Positions 1 to 12,899 are shown, counted from the stretch's first letter. The stretch: DNA of 64,000 nt from Liquidambar formosana (GCA_039720395.1 CM077829.1:20062685-20126684); one strand, 5' to 3'. Numbers and translations: made by a program. The notes: generated by a model from the sequence alone, not told the origin.

Positions 1-16
1 CTAAAGTATCAAGAGG

Positions 17-1130
17 CTAGGGTCTAACTTTGGTATCATTTACCGCCAAGATAATCTCTTGAGAATTTCCTTGGAGGGTAACCCTATTCGGATGGAGCGA
101 ATACACTTGAGTTGATGCAAGAAGAGCTGCATTTGCTTTGCCCACCTTGAGGTGAATGTTAGAAAACACCGTAGTAAAGGCACCAATAACACTACCTTTG
201 ATAAAGCTAGGTGGAGGGGGCCAGCCCAAGAAGAAATAAGCAAAAAGAAGCCTCAAGAAAATAAACACAACCTGAGAAAAATCCTACTCAGCTTTCATGA
301 TGGAATCCAGAAACTTTGTCGAGATCGAAAGTGGATCAAAATGGACTTCGTCTCTCCACAACCACAACTCATACAGACAATTAAAACATTGAAAACTGCT
401 TTCAACTTCACACCCTCCACCAAACAAGGAATCCGGATATATAATGCCTTCCAGCCAGATATTATCAAATGAACTCTCATAGCGTTGGCCCCACTCTGAA
501 CACTACTTACTCCGTAAATCATTTCCGACAATTGACACAAGAATAAGTGTTCAGGAGTCTCTTCACAGAATGGGCATACGGTATCTTCCATGGGAATTCT
601 AGATGCAAGAGTCGACTAGAGGGAATGGCGGTAAACACAACTCTCCATACAAAAACTTCAGTATCTCTCGTGAATTTTCATCTTCCAGAACTTCTTCTAA
701 ACAGATTTCTCAAACAGAAAAGGCACTCCCACTTTATTAGCTTAAGATGAAAAGTATAGAGACTTCATATTAAAACACCCATATCGAATTTGCAATCAAT
801 CACGTTCATTTACATAGGGAGTAACAGAAGGGGATTTTGAAAATTTCAGTTGTAACTTGTAACGCTATCCTCAAAACTAGGCTGCTTTTATTCTTTTCTT
901 CACTCTTTAGAATCTTGATCCACCAAGCCACCAATCTTCACGGGCATGGTCATCCACTTCTTGTCCGGACCTCACCTTAAAACTTTGAAGAAGGAACCCA
1001 ATCGTCAGCCCATATGGTGATCAACTTCCCATCATCCACAAAGAGCAAGCCTTTTTGCATAGTTACAAAACCGGACCCAGATTTTTCTGTATAACATGCT
1101 GCCCTGACCATTTTTCAAACACCTCCAAGC
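17..1130 (-). pseudogene. LINE (non-LTR retrotransposon) remnant: RT tail, zinc-binding domain and RNase H piece
   Basis: Read on the minus strand, three pieces occur in the order expected of the 3' part of a plant LINE ORF2. Near 1060-950 there is a segment containing GKLITIWADDWVP, resembling the conserved W-x-DxW region after the RT. Near 590-530 there is a zf-RVT-like motif (CPFCEETPEHLFLC, pattern CxxC...H...C). Between 268 and 17 there is an RNase H-like piece with VTLQGNSQEIILAVN. The frames are interrupted between the pieces, so this is not a working gene. The element probably continues past the left edge. The order of three independent motifs supports LINE origin; the exact family is not recognisable. 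Confidence 0.6.
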
Positions 1131-2234
1131 AATTATTACTGATTAAGCTTCGTTACATAGAAGCATGAAGTAGGGACGGGGGCGGAAAACATAGAAGAGT
1201 CAAAGGTTTGAAGGGTGTAGGAAGCGTCTTGTAGAAAATATATATATACACCTCTATGATATTTTGTATGATAAAATTCTAGAAAAAGGCGCAAAAAAGT
1301 GTTCTTTTGAGAACCCACATTAATGTAGAGAAAAAGATAGCATGCTTTTACCTTTTTTGGTTTTTCTTTTCCTGAGAAAAAGAATTTGAGTAAACTAAGC
1401 ATTAATTTGATATAATTTAATAGAAATCCTATTATTATTAAAAACATTTTTCACTTTGGTTAAGGTTAAATAGAGTTTAGTTTTGGGGTGGAGGAATCAT
1501 GCCTTCTCCCCTCCATCATGAGGTTCTATCTTACTTGGAATCGATGTTCTCTCTCGAGAAAATCAAGGTTCTTACAAGGTTCTAAATTGGAAGTACAGAA
1601 CCGTGGTTTCGAAACAGGAGCGACACTCTTAATAGAAGGTTCCTGCTTCTAAGCTTCATCCTCATTCCTCGGTGGCTTGGCAAAAAATGATAAGAACATC
1701 TGCAAACAACAGATACACACAAACATTGTCTTGTGATTTTAATGCCCAGAATGTTTCCATCTTTCTTCCCTCCCCAGCAATCGCGCAGCCTATACAAAAC
1801 TAACTTCAAATATCAGGAAGAGAAAAGGGAATAATGGACCCCTTGCCTTCATCCCCTATTTGGTTTGGAAAGGACCAATAAGACCTCAACGGATTAGAAC
1901 TGAAGAAGAACTCGTGTAGATGCATTGGTTGATCAATAATTGGAAGAGGACAAAACAAAGAACAAATTTTTTTTTTTTTTTTTTTGGATAAAGGTTAATG
2001 ATTATAAATAGAACTGAAGTAGGCAAAAGCTTGTATACAGCGCGTATACCCAAAAAAAGAGAAAAAACAAAGAACAAAGTTAATTTTACTATATATACTT
2101 TTGTTGTTCTCAATTAGTCAACCAAAACTTAAATAAATAAAAAAAAGAATAACAAGCACAAGAAGCTATTACTAAGCCATGCCAATATAAATGTTGTAGG
2201 AAGCACAGACGAAGAATGTTGAAAAGGTCCTCGA
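1131..2234. other. Spacer downstream of AAE3, no gene seen
   Basis: AT-rich sequence with a poly-T run near 1969-1985 and no open frame resembling a known protein. The part next to 2235 should contain the 3' UTR of the minus-strand AAE3 gene, but I cannot place its poly(A) site. Confidence 0.5.
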
Positions 2235-4369
2235 TTAAGCACCAAACTTAGGAACTCTGGCGGTGGAGATTTGAGCGAGGAAATGCTCTGCTACGATCCG
2301 GCGTTGGATCTTCCCAGTTGCAGTTTTTGGGAGATAATCAGTAATGAAGACCTTCTTGGGGACCTTGAATGCTGCGAGATTCTTCTTGCAAAACCTCAAC
2401 ACCTCTGCCTCGTCTATGTCCGAGCTTTCTCTTGGAATTATGGCGCAATTTATCTACATTGTGGAGAATATAAGATGATGAGACTAAACATAAATTACCA
2501 ATTCACAACCACCAGTATGTACTCCATCAGTTTTTGCTTAAGAGTCAAATCTCACCTCTTCACCGTATTTATCATCGGGGACTCCAAAGGCCACCGCCTG
2601 GGCAATGTCCGGATGCGACAATAGAACAGCATCTACTTCAATTGGTGAAATCTTCTCCCCTGAAATTCAAAAACCAATATTTTAGTACTTCAATTAACTA
2701 ATGAGTTAATTCCTTTTTCCTATCACCAAGAAAAAAAAAAATGTAATTACCTCCGCGGTTGATGAGCTCCTTAATGCGACCAACAAGATGCAAATAACCA
2801 TCGGAGTCCAGAAACCCCAAATCTCCAGTATGAAACCACCCGAACTTGAAGGCCTCCTTGTTAGCCTGCGGGTTGTTTTTGTAACCCTTGGTTACATTTG
2901 GTCCCCTGATACACACTTCCCCGCTGACGCCGGCCGGCTGCTGGACACCATTCTCGTCGAGTATCGCCATTTCTTGCCCAACCGGTTTACCAACCGACCC
3001 CGGTTTGTGCCCGCCATGCTCGGGTAATGGGTTGGACGCCATTAGATGAGCTGCCTCAGTCATTGCATAAGCCTCGAGGACCGGCGCGCCAAACGACTCC
3101 TCAAGCCGAGCTAATATAGAGGGCGCTAGAGATGCACTGCAGCTCCGAATGAACCTCAACTTGGGGTAAGCCGGCTCAGGCTTGCTGAGGTGGCGATCTA
3201 GAATGATCTGGTGAATGGTAGGAACTGCAGTGTACCACGTGGCTTTGAACTTGACCATGTCAGACCAGAACGTCGAAGCCGAGAATCTCCCGGCCGCCGG
3301 GAGAGTCACGGCAGCCCCGGCAGCGAAAGAACTCAGTAACCCGGCGAGTAACCCGTGAACATGAAAAAGCGGGAGGACGAGTACGGTCGAGTCCGATTCG
3401 GTGAGTTTGTACACCGATTTAATGTTCTGAACCGAAGACGCGAGGTTCAGCTGAGTTAGAGGGACTCCTTTGGGTCGACTCGTTGTACCGGACGTGTGGA
3501 GAAAGAGAGCCACGTCGGACGGGTCGTTAACGAGTTTCGCGACCAAGTCGGGCTTCGACTCGGTGTTTGATGAAGAAGAGAGACTGATTTCGGCGTCGGC
3601 GGCGGGAAGTGTGGCGGTCACGTGAGGGATTTTGAGCTTAGAAGCGGCGTCTTGAGCCGATTGGTTTCCCTCTTGCGATGTTATGAGAAGCTTTGATTCT
3701 GAGTCGGATAGGTAAAACTCAAACTCGTCAGCGGTGTACGCCGGGTTTAGCGGCACGGAGGTGGCTCGGCAACGGATAACAGCCAAGAACATCACCACAA
3801 ACTGTAATTAAACAGAAAAAGAAAATCAGTATCAATATAGGAATTTCATGCTCTGTTTGGTTGCTGAGAAAACGGAGGAAAAGAAGAAGAAAAAAAAAAG
3901 GAAAATTGAAATTTTTTATTGTGGTTTGTTTTGATTGATGAGAAAACGACAAAAAATGATAAAGCAAGCATTGAACAGTTATTTCGCTGGGTTGTGTTGT
4001 GTTCTTGTCATTTTGTGCTCTGTTTGGCTGCTGAGAAACCGTCGGAAAAGAAAAGGGAGAAAAATTGAAACTTTTTCATTTCGGTTATTTTGATAAACGA
4101 GTAAATAAGAAAATAATTCAAGTAAGAACTGTGCAACAGAAAATTTCAGAGAGAGGGAGAATTGTAACCTCGACGGTGTTAGGGAAGGTGAGAGCGACGG
4201 CATCGCCGGGAACGACGCCGGAGGCGAGAAGAAGAGAAGCGGCTTGATCAATAAGCTCCTGTAATCGAGCGTGCGTAAGGTCGAATTTCCCGGAAACTGA
4301 GATAGCACGGCGGGAAGGGAATTCGGACGCCGTTCGCTTCAACAAACCTGATAGGGTTAGGTTTTCCAT
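2235..4369 (-). CDS. AAE3: Oxalate--CoA ligase (acyl-activating enzyme 3 / 4-coumarate--CoA ligase-like), four exons
   Basis: Minus-strand gene with inferred exons of about 4369-4169, 3801-2751, 2659-2556 and 2453-2235. All have GT..AG boundaries and together give about 524 residues, normal for AAE3. The start is MENLTLSGLLKRTA and the end is ISTARVPKFGA. It is an ANL-superfamily adenylate-forming enzyme. Seen are the AMP-binding P-loop HTSGTTSRPKGVPLT, the GEVCIRGPNVTKGY box, the WFHTGDLGFLDSDGYLHLVGR hinge segment, and the C-terminal PKTATGKIQRR with the catalytic Lys. Plant AAE3 makes oxalyl-CoA from oxalate, ATP and CoA, the first step of oxalate breakdown, and contributes to tolerance of oxalate-secreting fungi. 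No frame damage was found, so it looks functional. A less specific acyl-CoA ligase is possible, but the layout and C-terminus favour AAE3. The splice at the end of exon 1 may be off by a base. Confidence 0.9.
3802..4168 (-). other. AAE3 intron 1 with an internal imperfect duplication
   Basis: The 367-bp intron contains two diverged copies of one sequence about 167 bp apart, near 3848 and 4016. Both carry CTCTGTTTGG.TGCTGAGAAA followed by a purine-rich GGAAAAGAA stretch. It looks like a small local duplication and does not affect the reading frame. Confidence 0.6.
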
Positions 4370-4435
4370 TTTTTAGGCAAGTTTGCTTCTATCTTTCGCA
4401 GAGGAATATTCTAAAATACCACAGAGAGATTCTCT

Positions 4436-4505
4436 CTATATATATCAGTAATGTAATGTGGAGATATGGTTTGGAGAGATGATGAAACGGTCGCCATATA
4501 TATAG
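4436..4505 (-). promoter_or_regulatory. Candidate AAE3 core promoter (two TATA-like tracts)
   Basis: Upstream of the AAE3 ATG, minus-strand TATATATA tracts lie at about 4436-4446 and 4494-4504, roughly 70 and 130 bp before the start codon. CT-rich sequence lies between, as is common in plant 5' UTRs. Which tract is used cannot be decided from sequence. Confidence 0.35.
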
Positions 4506-4699
4506 AGAGATTTTTAGGGAGAGAGGGTGTGTGTTTTTTCGTGAGGGGAGGCTGGAACGAGGAAGGAAAGAGTGGGGAGTCTACGTGGCATGTTGTCACG
4601 GTCGGTCAGTCTGAGTGTGCTAACCTTGACGACTGCGTTTCCATGAATCTCCACACCATTTTTATATCGCCACGTGGAATGGAGTGGTACCGTTAACTC

Positions 4700-7600
4700 A
4701 AAACGCGGATATTAGGGCGCGTGGTTAGGTTTTAGTGGGACCCACATCCAATGGGGTATTGGGACTGGGGATTTGGTTGTGATGCTCGGTCCCACCGATG
4801 GTGATGAGCTAACCTCCTGTTCCCACCAAAATCACCTCTTCTCACAAGAGGCCATTTTTCCCTCTCCAATTACGAATGAAGAAATAAATGAAAAATTAAA
4901 GGTTTTATTAGTTAAAGGGAAGAAACAAAATAACTTTTAATCTTCACATTTTACATATTAAAAAAAATATAATCAAGAAATCTAACAAATTACATGGTAT
5001 TCTATAAAATTCTTCTTATCTTGTGTTAAAGGGGAAAAAAACAAACATTTCTAATTCTTATATCATGTTTCACATTTGTGATCTGTCACATTAAGCTTTT
5101 TAACAAAACTATTTTACTAATAACCCGTACGAGTTAATGTGATAATAATAAATTAAAATTTAATAAATGGTTGAATTCCTTTTATTTTAAGAACTAATTA
5201 TGAAATTCACACATGGAAGAAAATGAATCCGAAAAACTTAACCCGGCCAGTGTGCCTATTAGCACCCTAAACCATGTACTGATTTTAGGTATTAATATTC
5301 AGTAGTGTGGTGTTTTAATTAATAATTGGAGCCTAAGCAGCCATCCCTTCTATGTTTTAATTAATAATTTGAGCCTCATATTTCCAGTATTTCTATAGTT
5401 AAAGTGGCCAGAAAAACCTCATCATTGCTTATATGTATTATATAATAATAACTTCACCTTAACTAGAATTTGATCGTTCTAAAGTGGTATATTCGAAAGG
5501 GTCGAGAGTGGTGCATGGGGTCTATCATTCAAACGCCAGACATGCCTTTGTGGGTGACCATATGAAGTGGGATCATCTTCATTGATACTATTACAATACA
5601 GTATAACGTCCCTTTCTATTCCAACCAATGTTCCTTGCCTGCTTCATCTTCTTTTGGGCAAGGGCAATACGAGAGTCCACAAATGCAAGTCTATGTACAA
5701 TTCTTAATGTGACCATGTGGCATGTATGAGTAGTGCTAGTGTTCCTGCCCAAAAAGAGAAAAACCAAAAAACAAAAAAATAAAAAGAATCACCCGGTTTT
5801 TTAAATGTTTCATCTTATTTTTTTATCTTATCTAACGTAATAATTGATACGGTGTTCACAAATCAAAAAGACATTTGACATGATTAGTGTCATGAAGTTG
5901 CCACATTTGCATCATGTATTATTTAAAGAATTTTTCGATGTAATATACCAAGGTCGTGTTGGTGTGGAAAATATAAGAGATTATAAATAAAAGAATTATA
6001 ATAATACAAATGAGATACACTAAATCACTATTAGTGTGTCTCATCATAATCTTAGATTGGGTTAATGTGATTTGATTAAGGATTTGAGAATATTTGATTA
6101 GATCTGATTTATCTTCAATCCATATTTAAATTGGCTCTAGATTTTTATTTAAACCTTGACAAAAGTATTTTCTAATGAAGCAATTCAATTATAAATAAAA
6201 ATCAGTTTTTCTATAGAAAATGTTGAGAAAAATATTAGAAATGGTGAAAATTTTCTCAGAATATGCCGCTCATTTCCCATAACATAAAATCCTGTGATAT
6301 GCATGAGCCCAGCACCAAAAAGACCCTTGCGATTTACAGTCAATAATAGACATCAAATAATAGGATTCCTAGTTTGGATTTGGTGAATCTAAAACAACAA
6401 ATTTTTTACCTTAAAAAAAACAAGAGCAATTTTTTTAAGTTAAATATGAGAGTAGAACTTGTCACACAATGTTCGGCCACAGTTCTCAATCGTTCTAACG
6501 CCAAAACTCAAAAGGATACACAAATATATATAATTCAATTAATAATTGGTGATTCCTGAATTTCTGTCACATCAAAAAATTAAACGAAACGAAATCTCTC
6601 ACCACTACTCAATTTCATGCGTAATAAGGGACAAATGTTTCTCATTCAGGAAGACAATATTTCTTGAAACCGGTACGCGTATCCTTAAACATCCATCACC
6701 AATCAAGTGATAACACGTGAAAGGTAATGTATATCTTTAATAATATATACATCTCTTCCATAAAATAATTACTTATTTCTAGGCCGAGAAGACTTTTTCA
6801 TCAAGGTTACCACAAATGTTGACATCAAGTTGGACCCACCCTCCAACTTGAGCAGCACTTAGCTAGATTGGATTTTTCCTCTTTTTATCTTGCTTTTTTA
6901 ATTTTTTATGCGCATGGCATTTGGTCCAATCTTCCAGAAGCAGAGGCACATCAACTCTCGAGACTACTCAAGTCGTCTCTGAGATTAATAGGTCTTCTTT
7001 GTCTTTGGGTCTTCTTTGTCTTTGTCTTTGTCTTTGTCTTAGTCTTACAGTAGGATTCATCAGGACCAAAGTAGCCATTGAATTTATAAGGTACTTAAGG
7101 GCTACTTAGATTGTTTATGGAAAAAAGAAATTTAACACAAAAGAAAACAGTACCAAAATAGATACATAAATAAAGAAGATGGCGTCCATTTAAACAAGAG
7201 AATAAAGCATGTGGTCATCATACATATCTCATCGCTCATACTTGGGTCTTAATTGTTACATATAAGTTTGATACCGGTTGTATATCTACAATTTACTAAG
7301 TTTAATAGTAGATCTACAATTTGTTAAATTTATAGGCATACATTAATTATTAAATTAACACATGCATATTTGAAGGCTTTATTGATGTAGAATTTGAAAC
7401 CTTGATCACTAATTTGTAACATTGTAATGTTCTTCCGTCCTCTCCACGTAAACACTTTTTTGTTTTAAATGGGACAAGACTCAACGTATAGTATAGAGCT
7501 AATAAGCATGTGTGTGAGGGTGGGGATCAATGCCCTATATATAAGAATGGAGTATGACATGCCTTCCCATTATGAGTTCATGACTTACTAATCCATTCTC

Positions 7601-8736
7601 TAGATTCATGAATTAATTAAACCAATCTGTCAATTCCATAAATAAATTTTCCAATTTATGAACTAGTATTTAATAACCTCACATGAATTTGATCACCAAG
7701 CCCCTATGCATTTTATTCATATATATCGCAAGTGCATGTGATCACACATGACTAAGGAGTATTATAACCCATATAAACTTTGTTGATTCTAACCTTTATC
7801 AAGAATCTGGTACATCACGTTATCAATTTTTCATCAATTTGAATTTTATTAAAATAAATTTTATGTTAATCAATGAAAACCCGTATGAATTTTAAGTAAA
7901 ATTCAAAAAATGGCTGATCTTTAATTTTTATTTTATTTTATTTTCCCTCTAAAAATGTGAAAAACAAAAATACGCTACTATCATGTTTTTTGGGTAATTC
8001 GCTACTATCATGTTAGTAAGAAAAGAAAATTAGAGATTGAATAATACTATTAGAAAATAAAATGAAACAAAGTAAAGAAAATAAGAAAAATGGTGTGCTG
8101 GTTGCCCCCAGTTTTCAAATTTTCTTTAAGGTTATACGCTTTCAAAATATGAAAGAAAATCTTGACTAGACTAGAGTCCATAAGCGATAAGACAGATGAC
8201 GCGGAAGCTACACACGAAACCTCAGAGCCATTGGTGTAGCACTTTTCGGCAGTTGGGCGACGCCAGTGGGTAGCAACATAAGCACTTACGTACGTACGCT
8301 ACTAGGTCGGCAGTCTTGTGACGTCCCCTAATCTTTAATTTGGCCCAACCTTCTAAAATTGTCCCCAATCAAAACGACCTTTCAATATTTGTTTGGACAC
8401 ATTCTATTCATGCCTCGTTTGAGTTCACTCTTCATGATTTTAACTTTTGTTTTTCATACTATCTTCTCCTTTTTTTGTGTTTTTTGGGTATGTGAACAAC
8501 AAAAGTTCTTTCTTTTGTGCTAATTCATGCGGAGTGGATGATGTCTTTTTTATTCGTGTCTAAGATATTAATTAAGTAAAACATTTTAATTATTGACAAT
8601 TTATTTTATTATTTTATTTTTTTAAGGAGTGTAGAAATATATATAATAATATTAAAACAATATTATGCTACTAGTCCATTGAATTTTAATAGATTGGAAG
8701 AAATGATATTTTAAGTCTATGCTTCGTTTACTCTTG
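4700..8736. other. AT-rich intergenic spacer, no gene seen
   Basis: No coding segment or recognisable mobile element. It contains short local repeats: an AATTAATAATT.GAGCC segment twice near 5316-5376, a TCTTTG microsatellite at about 7007-7045, and an ACGTACGTACG tract near 8288. AAE3 regulatory sequence may lie in the first few hundred bases. Confidence 0.5.
7007..7045. repeat. Microsatellite (TCTTTG)n
   Basis: About five to six imperfect copies of TCTTTG in tandem. Confidence 0.8.
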
Positions 8737-8930
8737 TAGGGTTGGTTGAACGGTTAGGTCATAGGTGTGCGCCAAAGGTCATCATTTTGACTCATTGCAA
8801 AAATTATTACCTATGTGCATATGGGGTGTCTCACATGGGTTATTAAGAGAATAGTTTGGACTTTAACTGAAATCTCAGTAGGAATAAGAAATAAGATATT
8901 GTAATCCTTAATCAAAAAGAAAAAAAATTG
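8737..8930 (+). mobile_element. SINE-like element (tRNA-derived), degenerate
   Basis: The sequence begins with an A-box-like GGTTGGTTGAACGGTTAGG and has a weak B-box-like segment about 45 bp later. After about 190 bp it ends in an A-rich tail following TGTAATCCTTAATC. This is typical of plant tRNA-derived SINEs. No clear flanking target duplication was found, so confidence is moderate to low. Confidence 0.4.
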
Positions 8931-9085
8931 TTTCGTCTAGATATCTTCTACAAAACTTTTTTGGTACCATAAGGAAGTTTTACACCATCAAATGGTAAGT
9001 TTCACTTAAGCATCAGTCATGAACAATGTAGTAGTACTAAAATGGAAAGTACCATAAAGGTCGAACCAAAAAAAAATGGTACTAA

Positions 9086-9460
9086 AAGGATTGGTGCTCG
9101 GTTTATAGGAATTGAGCAAGAGTATCATTCTTTTTCTTTGAAAAAAAAAATTGCAGAAAATCAGCTGTTTGTATCTCACCATTTAGTAGAACTTTTTTCA
9201 AAAGGATTGGTGCTCGGTTTTATAGGAATTGAGCAAGCTTGGTCTTCGGATCGGTGGAAATTATGGCTCGAGTGTTATTCACAGTCTTTTTAATCATGCT
9301 TTCTTTCCTCCTTGGCACTTGAGACTTGAGAGTAAGATAGTTGAATTGTCAGTTTTATTTAAAATCTATGGATTTCATTGCCCTCATACATATCGTGAAG
9401 GAAATACACTAGTGGATAAAGTTGCTAATCTGGGTCTACAATATTCTGGATTCAAATGAT
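9086..9460 (+). pseudogene. LINE-type RNase H fragment with a local duplication
   Basis: From about 9204 the plus strand encodes pieces resembling the RVT_3 RNase H domain: IEQAWSSDRWKLWLECYSQ, then in another frame YREGNTLVDKVANLGL. The frame break and lack of other LINE domains mark it as a scrap. A roughly 35-bp segment (about 9082-9120) is repeated nearly exactly at about 9199-9238, so part of it was duplicated after decay. Confidence 0.5.
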
Positions 9461-10710
9461 AGTCGTTAGCTCCAATAGAGATTCTGTCTCAACTCTACCA
9501 TGATATGTTGTCTACCCACTATAGTTTAGACCTTAGTTTTTTCTTATAGCTTGTGAACTGGATAATGACATTTATAAGTCACTGATACCAAGTTTTGTTT
9601 TTTTTTTTTTTTCCTTTATCTTGTAATTTGGTTAGTTTGTCTCATTTTGTTTATTTAATGATATATGAGCCCACAACACATGATGGCGAAATCTTAAGTG
9701 CCAACCTTGTTATGATGTTAGTGGGTTCTTTGATGATAAAAGCTCTCTATTTATATAAATAAATAACAAATAGTTATTAATTATTATCAACCCTAGTATG
9801 TGCAAATTGATGAAAATAATTAAAGGTTGTTTAGCAACAACTTCTATTCTGCAAAAAGAGAATGGTTATTTTGCTTCTAATTATTGTAAGCCTCGAATAG
9901 ACTGATTGAAAAAGTCGGAAATACAAGCTAAGGTCCTACTATCTAAATATTTGGGATAAAATCAAATAAGAATTCAACATTCGACTAATATGACTGTTCA
10001 TCATTATTAAAAACAATGAAAAACATGTGGATTCTACAAGTTTTAATGCATGCGATGTCTTCATGTCATGTAATCATTTTCCATCAATCCAGGATGTGGC
10101 TATGCCCAATGGCGGAGCCACATGGGGGTGAGTGGGGGCTGTGACCCCCAAATAATCTGTTCTTCTTAAAAACTAAAATAAAAAATAAAAAATCAATTTT
10201 TCCCATGAAATCTTAATTATTTACATATTGGCCCCTAATATTATTTTTGTATTTCCTACTTGATATCAATTTTATCATTTTCCTCCACCACAAAATTTTC
10301 TATAACAAATTAATTTGTATAGAAATGCCTCATTTTTTTTTTTGGTGTAAATATTCACTTGATTTCGCTCAAAATTTAAGACACATTTATCTCTATCTTG
10401 TAGGCAGACATATATCTTTTAGTTTACTTAAATGACATCAACAAGTAAACTAATAGGGTGTAATAAGTTTGTTATCTCATTATTGTGCTCTAATATAAAA
10501 TACTATAAACTAAACAAAACCCTAGAAAAAAATATATAAAAATAATAATCACCTCCGTTAAAGTAAATTTCAGTAGTTGTGCCTCATTGCTTGGCCGTGC
10601 TTGGTCAAGCAACGCAACCCACACTGGTTAATAACCTTATAGCCCGCAAGCTAGGCTGAACCTAGCCATACCCTTCTCAGCCAAATATAATGTTGGGTTT
10701 GGCCTTGGAC
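9461..10710. other. AT-rich spacer, no gene; one transposon-like motif
   Basis: No coding content. A GC-rich stretch at about 10109-10156 (GGCGGAGCCACATGGGGG and a following run of GTGACCCCC) stands out from the AT-rich surroundings. It resembles a motif often seen in plant repeats, but I cannot define an element around it. Confidence 0.4.
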
Positions 10711-10969
10711 TAGGGGTGCAACTTGGTCCGGGCTGGTCTCGGCCAGAGGGAAATCTGGACTGGACCAAATTAATTCGGTCCTTTAAAAATTGAACCAGAA
10801 CCGAATCGGAAATTGTATTGGACTAGATCAGCAAAAAATGGTCCGATTCTTGGTTTTTTTTTTTGGTAAAAGGTAATAACTTTATTGAATAAGTATTATT
10901 ATTTATTCAATAATACTTATATAGAGTATAATATATTAATATAAACATATAATATATATATATATATAT

Positions 10970-11010
<41 letters not shown>

Positions 11011-11190
11011 TTGAAATTTGGGAATTCAGTCCGGGCCGGTTCTGAAACCTCTTAAACCGTGGACCAGATCAATTCATAGTTCTTAAAATTGTGATCCGAG
11101 AACCGGACTGATTAATGTTTAACCCGGATCGGATCGAATTATTCGGAACAGTCCGATTTTCGGTTCTACTCGAACCAAGTTGTACTCCTA
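10711..11190. mobile_element. MITE-like element, hAT-type termini probable
   Basis: The left end TAGGGGTGCAACTTGGTCC and the right end, read in reverse complement as TAGGAGTACAACTTGGTTC, form a terminal inverted repeat with few mismatches. The flanking 8-mers CCTTGGAC and CGCTGGAC match at 6 of 8 positions, compatible with a decayed hAT-size target duplication. The interior has no ORF and is rich in short CCGG-type inverted motifs. A long (TA)n tract at about 10947-11010 lies inside. Confidence 0.55.
10947..11010. repeat. (TA)n microsatellite
   Basis: Long TA dinucleotide tract interrupted by a few AA or TT steps. Confidence 0.9.
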
Positions 11191-11254
11191 CGCTGGACAA
11201 TAGATTCATGGGCTTTAGTATAAGAAAATATGCGTGAGCCAATCTGTAGTCATA

Positions 11255-12599
11255 GGGAGCAGCTAATGCAACCCCTGGAAAAGTTAAGTTTCCCCCAAAT
11301 GTTATTCCCACCCCCCAAAAGTATATACCCAACCCCAAAAAGTCTAAAGTACCCCTCTTCCAAATAACCTAACCCTCACCCACCCCACTCCCAACACACG
11401 AGACCCTCTCACCCACCCCTCTCACCCCCGACATTTGGAGAAACCCCACGCCCCCATTTCCAACCAGCGAGCACACCCCCATTTCCGACCGACGAGCAAC
11501 CCACTCCCCCCCCCCCCCCACACGAGACCCCCGACATCTAGAGAACACCCCACGCCCCCATTTCCAATCGGCAAGCACTCCTTCATTTCTGACCGGCGAG
11601 AACGCCCCCATTTCCAACCGGCGAACACCCTACTCCCCCCCCACACACGAGACCCCGACATCTGGAAGAACTCCCCACGCCTAGAATAACCCACCCCACC
11701 CACCATAGCAGTGACGACGGTGAGTTTTTCTCGGTGACAACGACGGTAACGTCGAGCACTTGTTCTTTCTTCCCTCCCAAACCTCTCAGTCTAACCCTCT
11801 CTCCCACCCCCTTTCCCCAACACCATGACTGGAAGTTGAAGGGGTTCTCCACCCCATCCCCCATATTAGTGACCACTGGCGACGAAGAAGACGAGGAAGA
11901 CAACCCCTCTCACTAGAAGGTGCGTATTCTATAAAATGGTATGTTAGATGAAACCGAACATAATATTTATGATTGGTTGTTTAAAACCGAACAGCATTAC
12001 TGGAAACTGAATAATCCATGCACTGTTCGGTTTTCTAAAACCAAACAAAATAGTTATGCTTGGTTGTGTAAAACCAAACATTACGGATTACCAGAGTCGA
12101 ACATGCGCGACTGCATTAAAAAAAAAAAATCGCCATTTTTGCATACTTTGAAGCCAAAATATACCTCCTTGCTACCAACACCATTCCAACTGACTCTTCT
12201 CCTCATTGCTAAACAACGTAAAAAACTACTACAAATGGGTTATGGATTTTTTTGTTTAAAGGTTGTTGTGAGAAAGTGAGGGATGAAGATGATATATTGG
12301 TTAGGAGTGGTTATGAGAAGTGAGAGATGAGGATGAGAGTTGCCGGAAGAGCGCCTGAGAATGTTGCCAGGCAAAATGCCGGAGAATGTCGCCGGAGAGG
12401 GGTGCCGGATAGGGAACGGGAGGGTGACGGGTTTTGGCGCGCAAATGTGAGGATTCAGATGAGATGAGGAGTGGGGTGGCGTGGGGGGGGTTAAACACCT
12501 GATGCCCATTTTGGTCATTTAAAGCATCTTTTCTCATTAAAAAATTGGGGGGGGGGGGGGGGGGGGGAATTAACCTTTCCAGGAGTTGCAAGCCGTCCC
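11255..12599. mobile_element. Non-autonomous Mutator-like element (MULE), internally deleted copy
   Basis: The termini are inverted repeats: the left end contains GCTAATGCAACCCCTGGAAA, and the reverse complement of the right end gives GGCTTGCAACTCCTGGAAA. The left flank 11246-11254 is GTAGTCATA. The right flank starts GTAGTCAAT, the same 9-mer with one base missing, and is perfect in the second copy at 37248. A 9-bp target duplication is the Mutator hallmark. The left portion (to about 11935) matches 24644-25262 and the right portion matches 36588-37247, so this copy lacks about 11.3 kb of interior including both genes. The interior holds C-rich subterminal repeats and a G tract of more than 20 bases near 12547. 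Confidence 0.8.
11393..11690. repeat. C-rich subterminal tandem repeats of the short MULE
   Basis: About two and a half units of roughly 120 bp, each with ACGAGACCC, CCGACATCTGGAGAA and one or more copies of a ~27-bp subrepeat containing CCCCCATTTCC.ACCGGCGAG. Many overlapping frames stay open only because of this composition. Subterminal repeats of this kind often bind transposase; that role is inferred. Confidence 0.75.
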
Positions 12600-12899
12600 G
12601 TAGTCAATCCTTTTCAAAACTTATGATGAATATGTGTCAGAAGTCTATATTGATGATAACTTGGGCTAATTTGACTTTTACATTGGACTAGCTATAGTAG
12701 GCCCTCTTGACATAGTTCGATAGTCCCATGAGAAATGGGAATGGGCTGGTCACCGGGTCACACCCTCTAATATTCTCCATTTTACTAAATCAACTATGTT
12801 TAGGAGTAATTTTCTAGTTTAGGTATATGTTTTGGGTTGTCCAATTAAGAATATACTTTTTACGCCATTGGCTTCAACGTTTAACCTTAATGCCTCGGT

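Noticed and set aside
11369..11916. Several overlapping ORFs on both strands, also at 24546-25306
   Set aside because: They follow the low-complexity C-rich repeats and are open by composition. The two MULE copies read in different frames, so there is no protein conservation.
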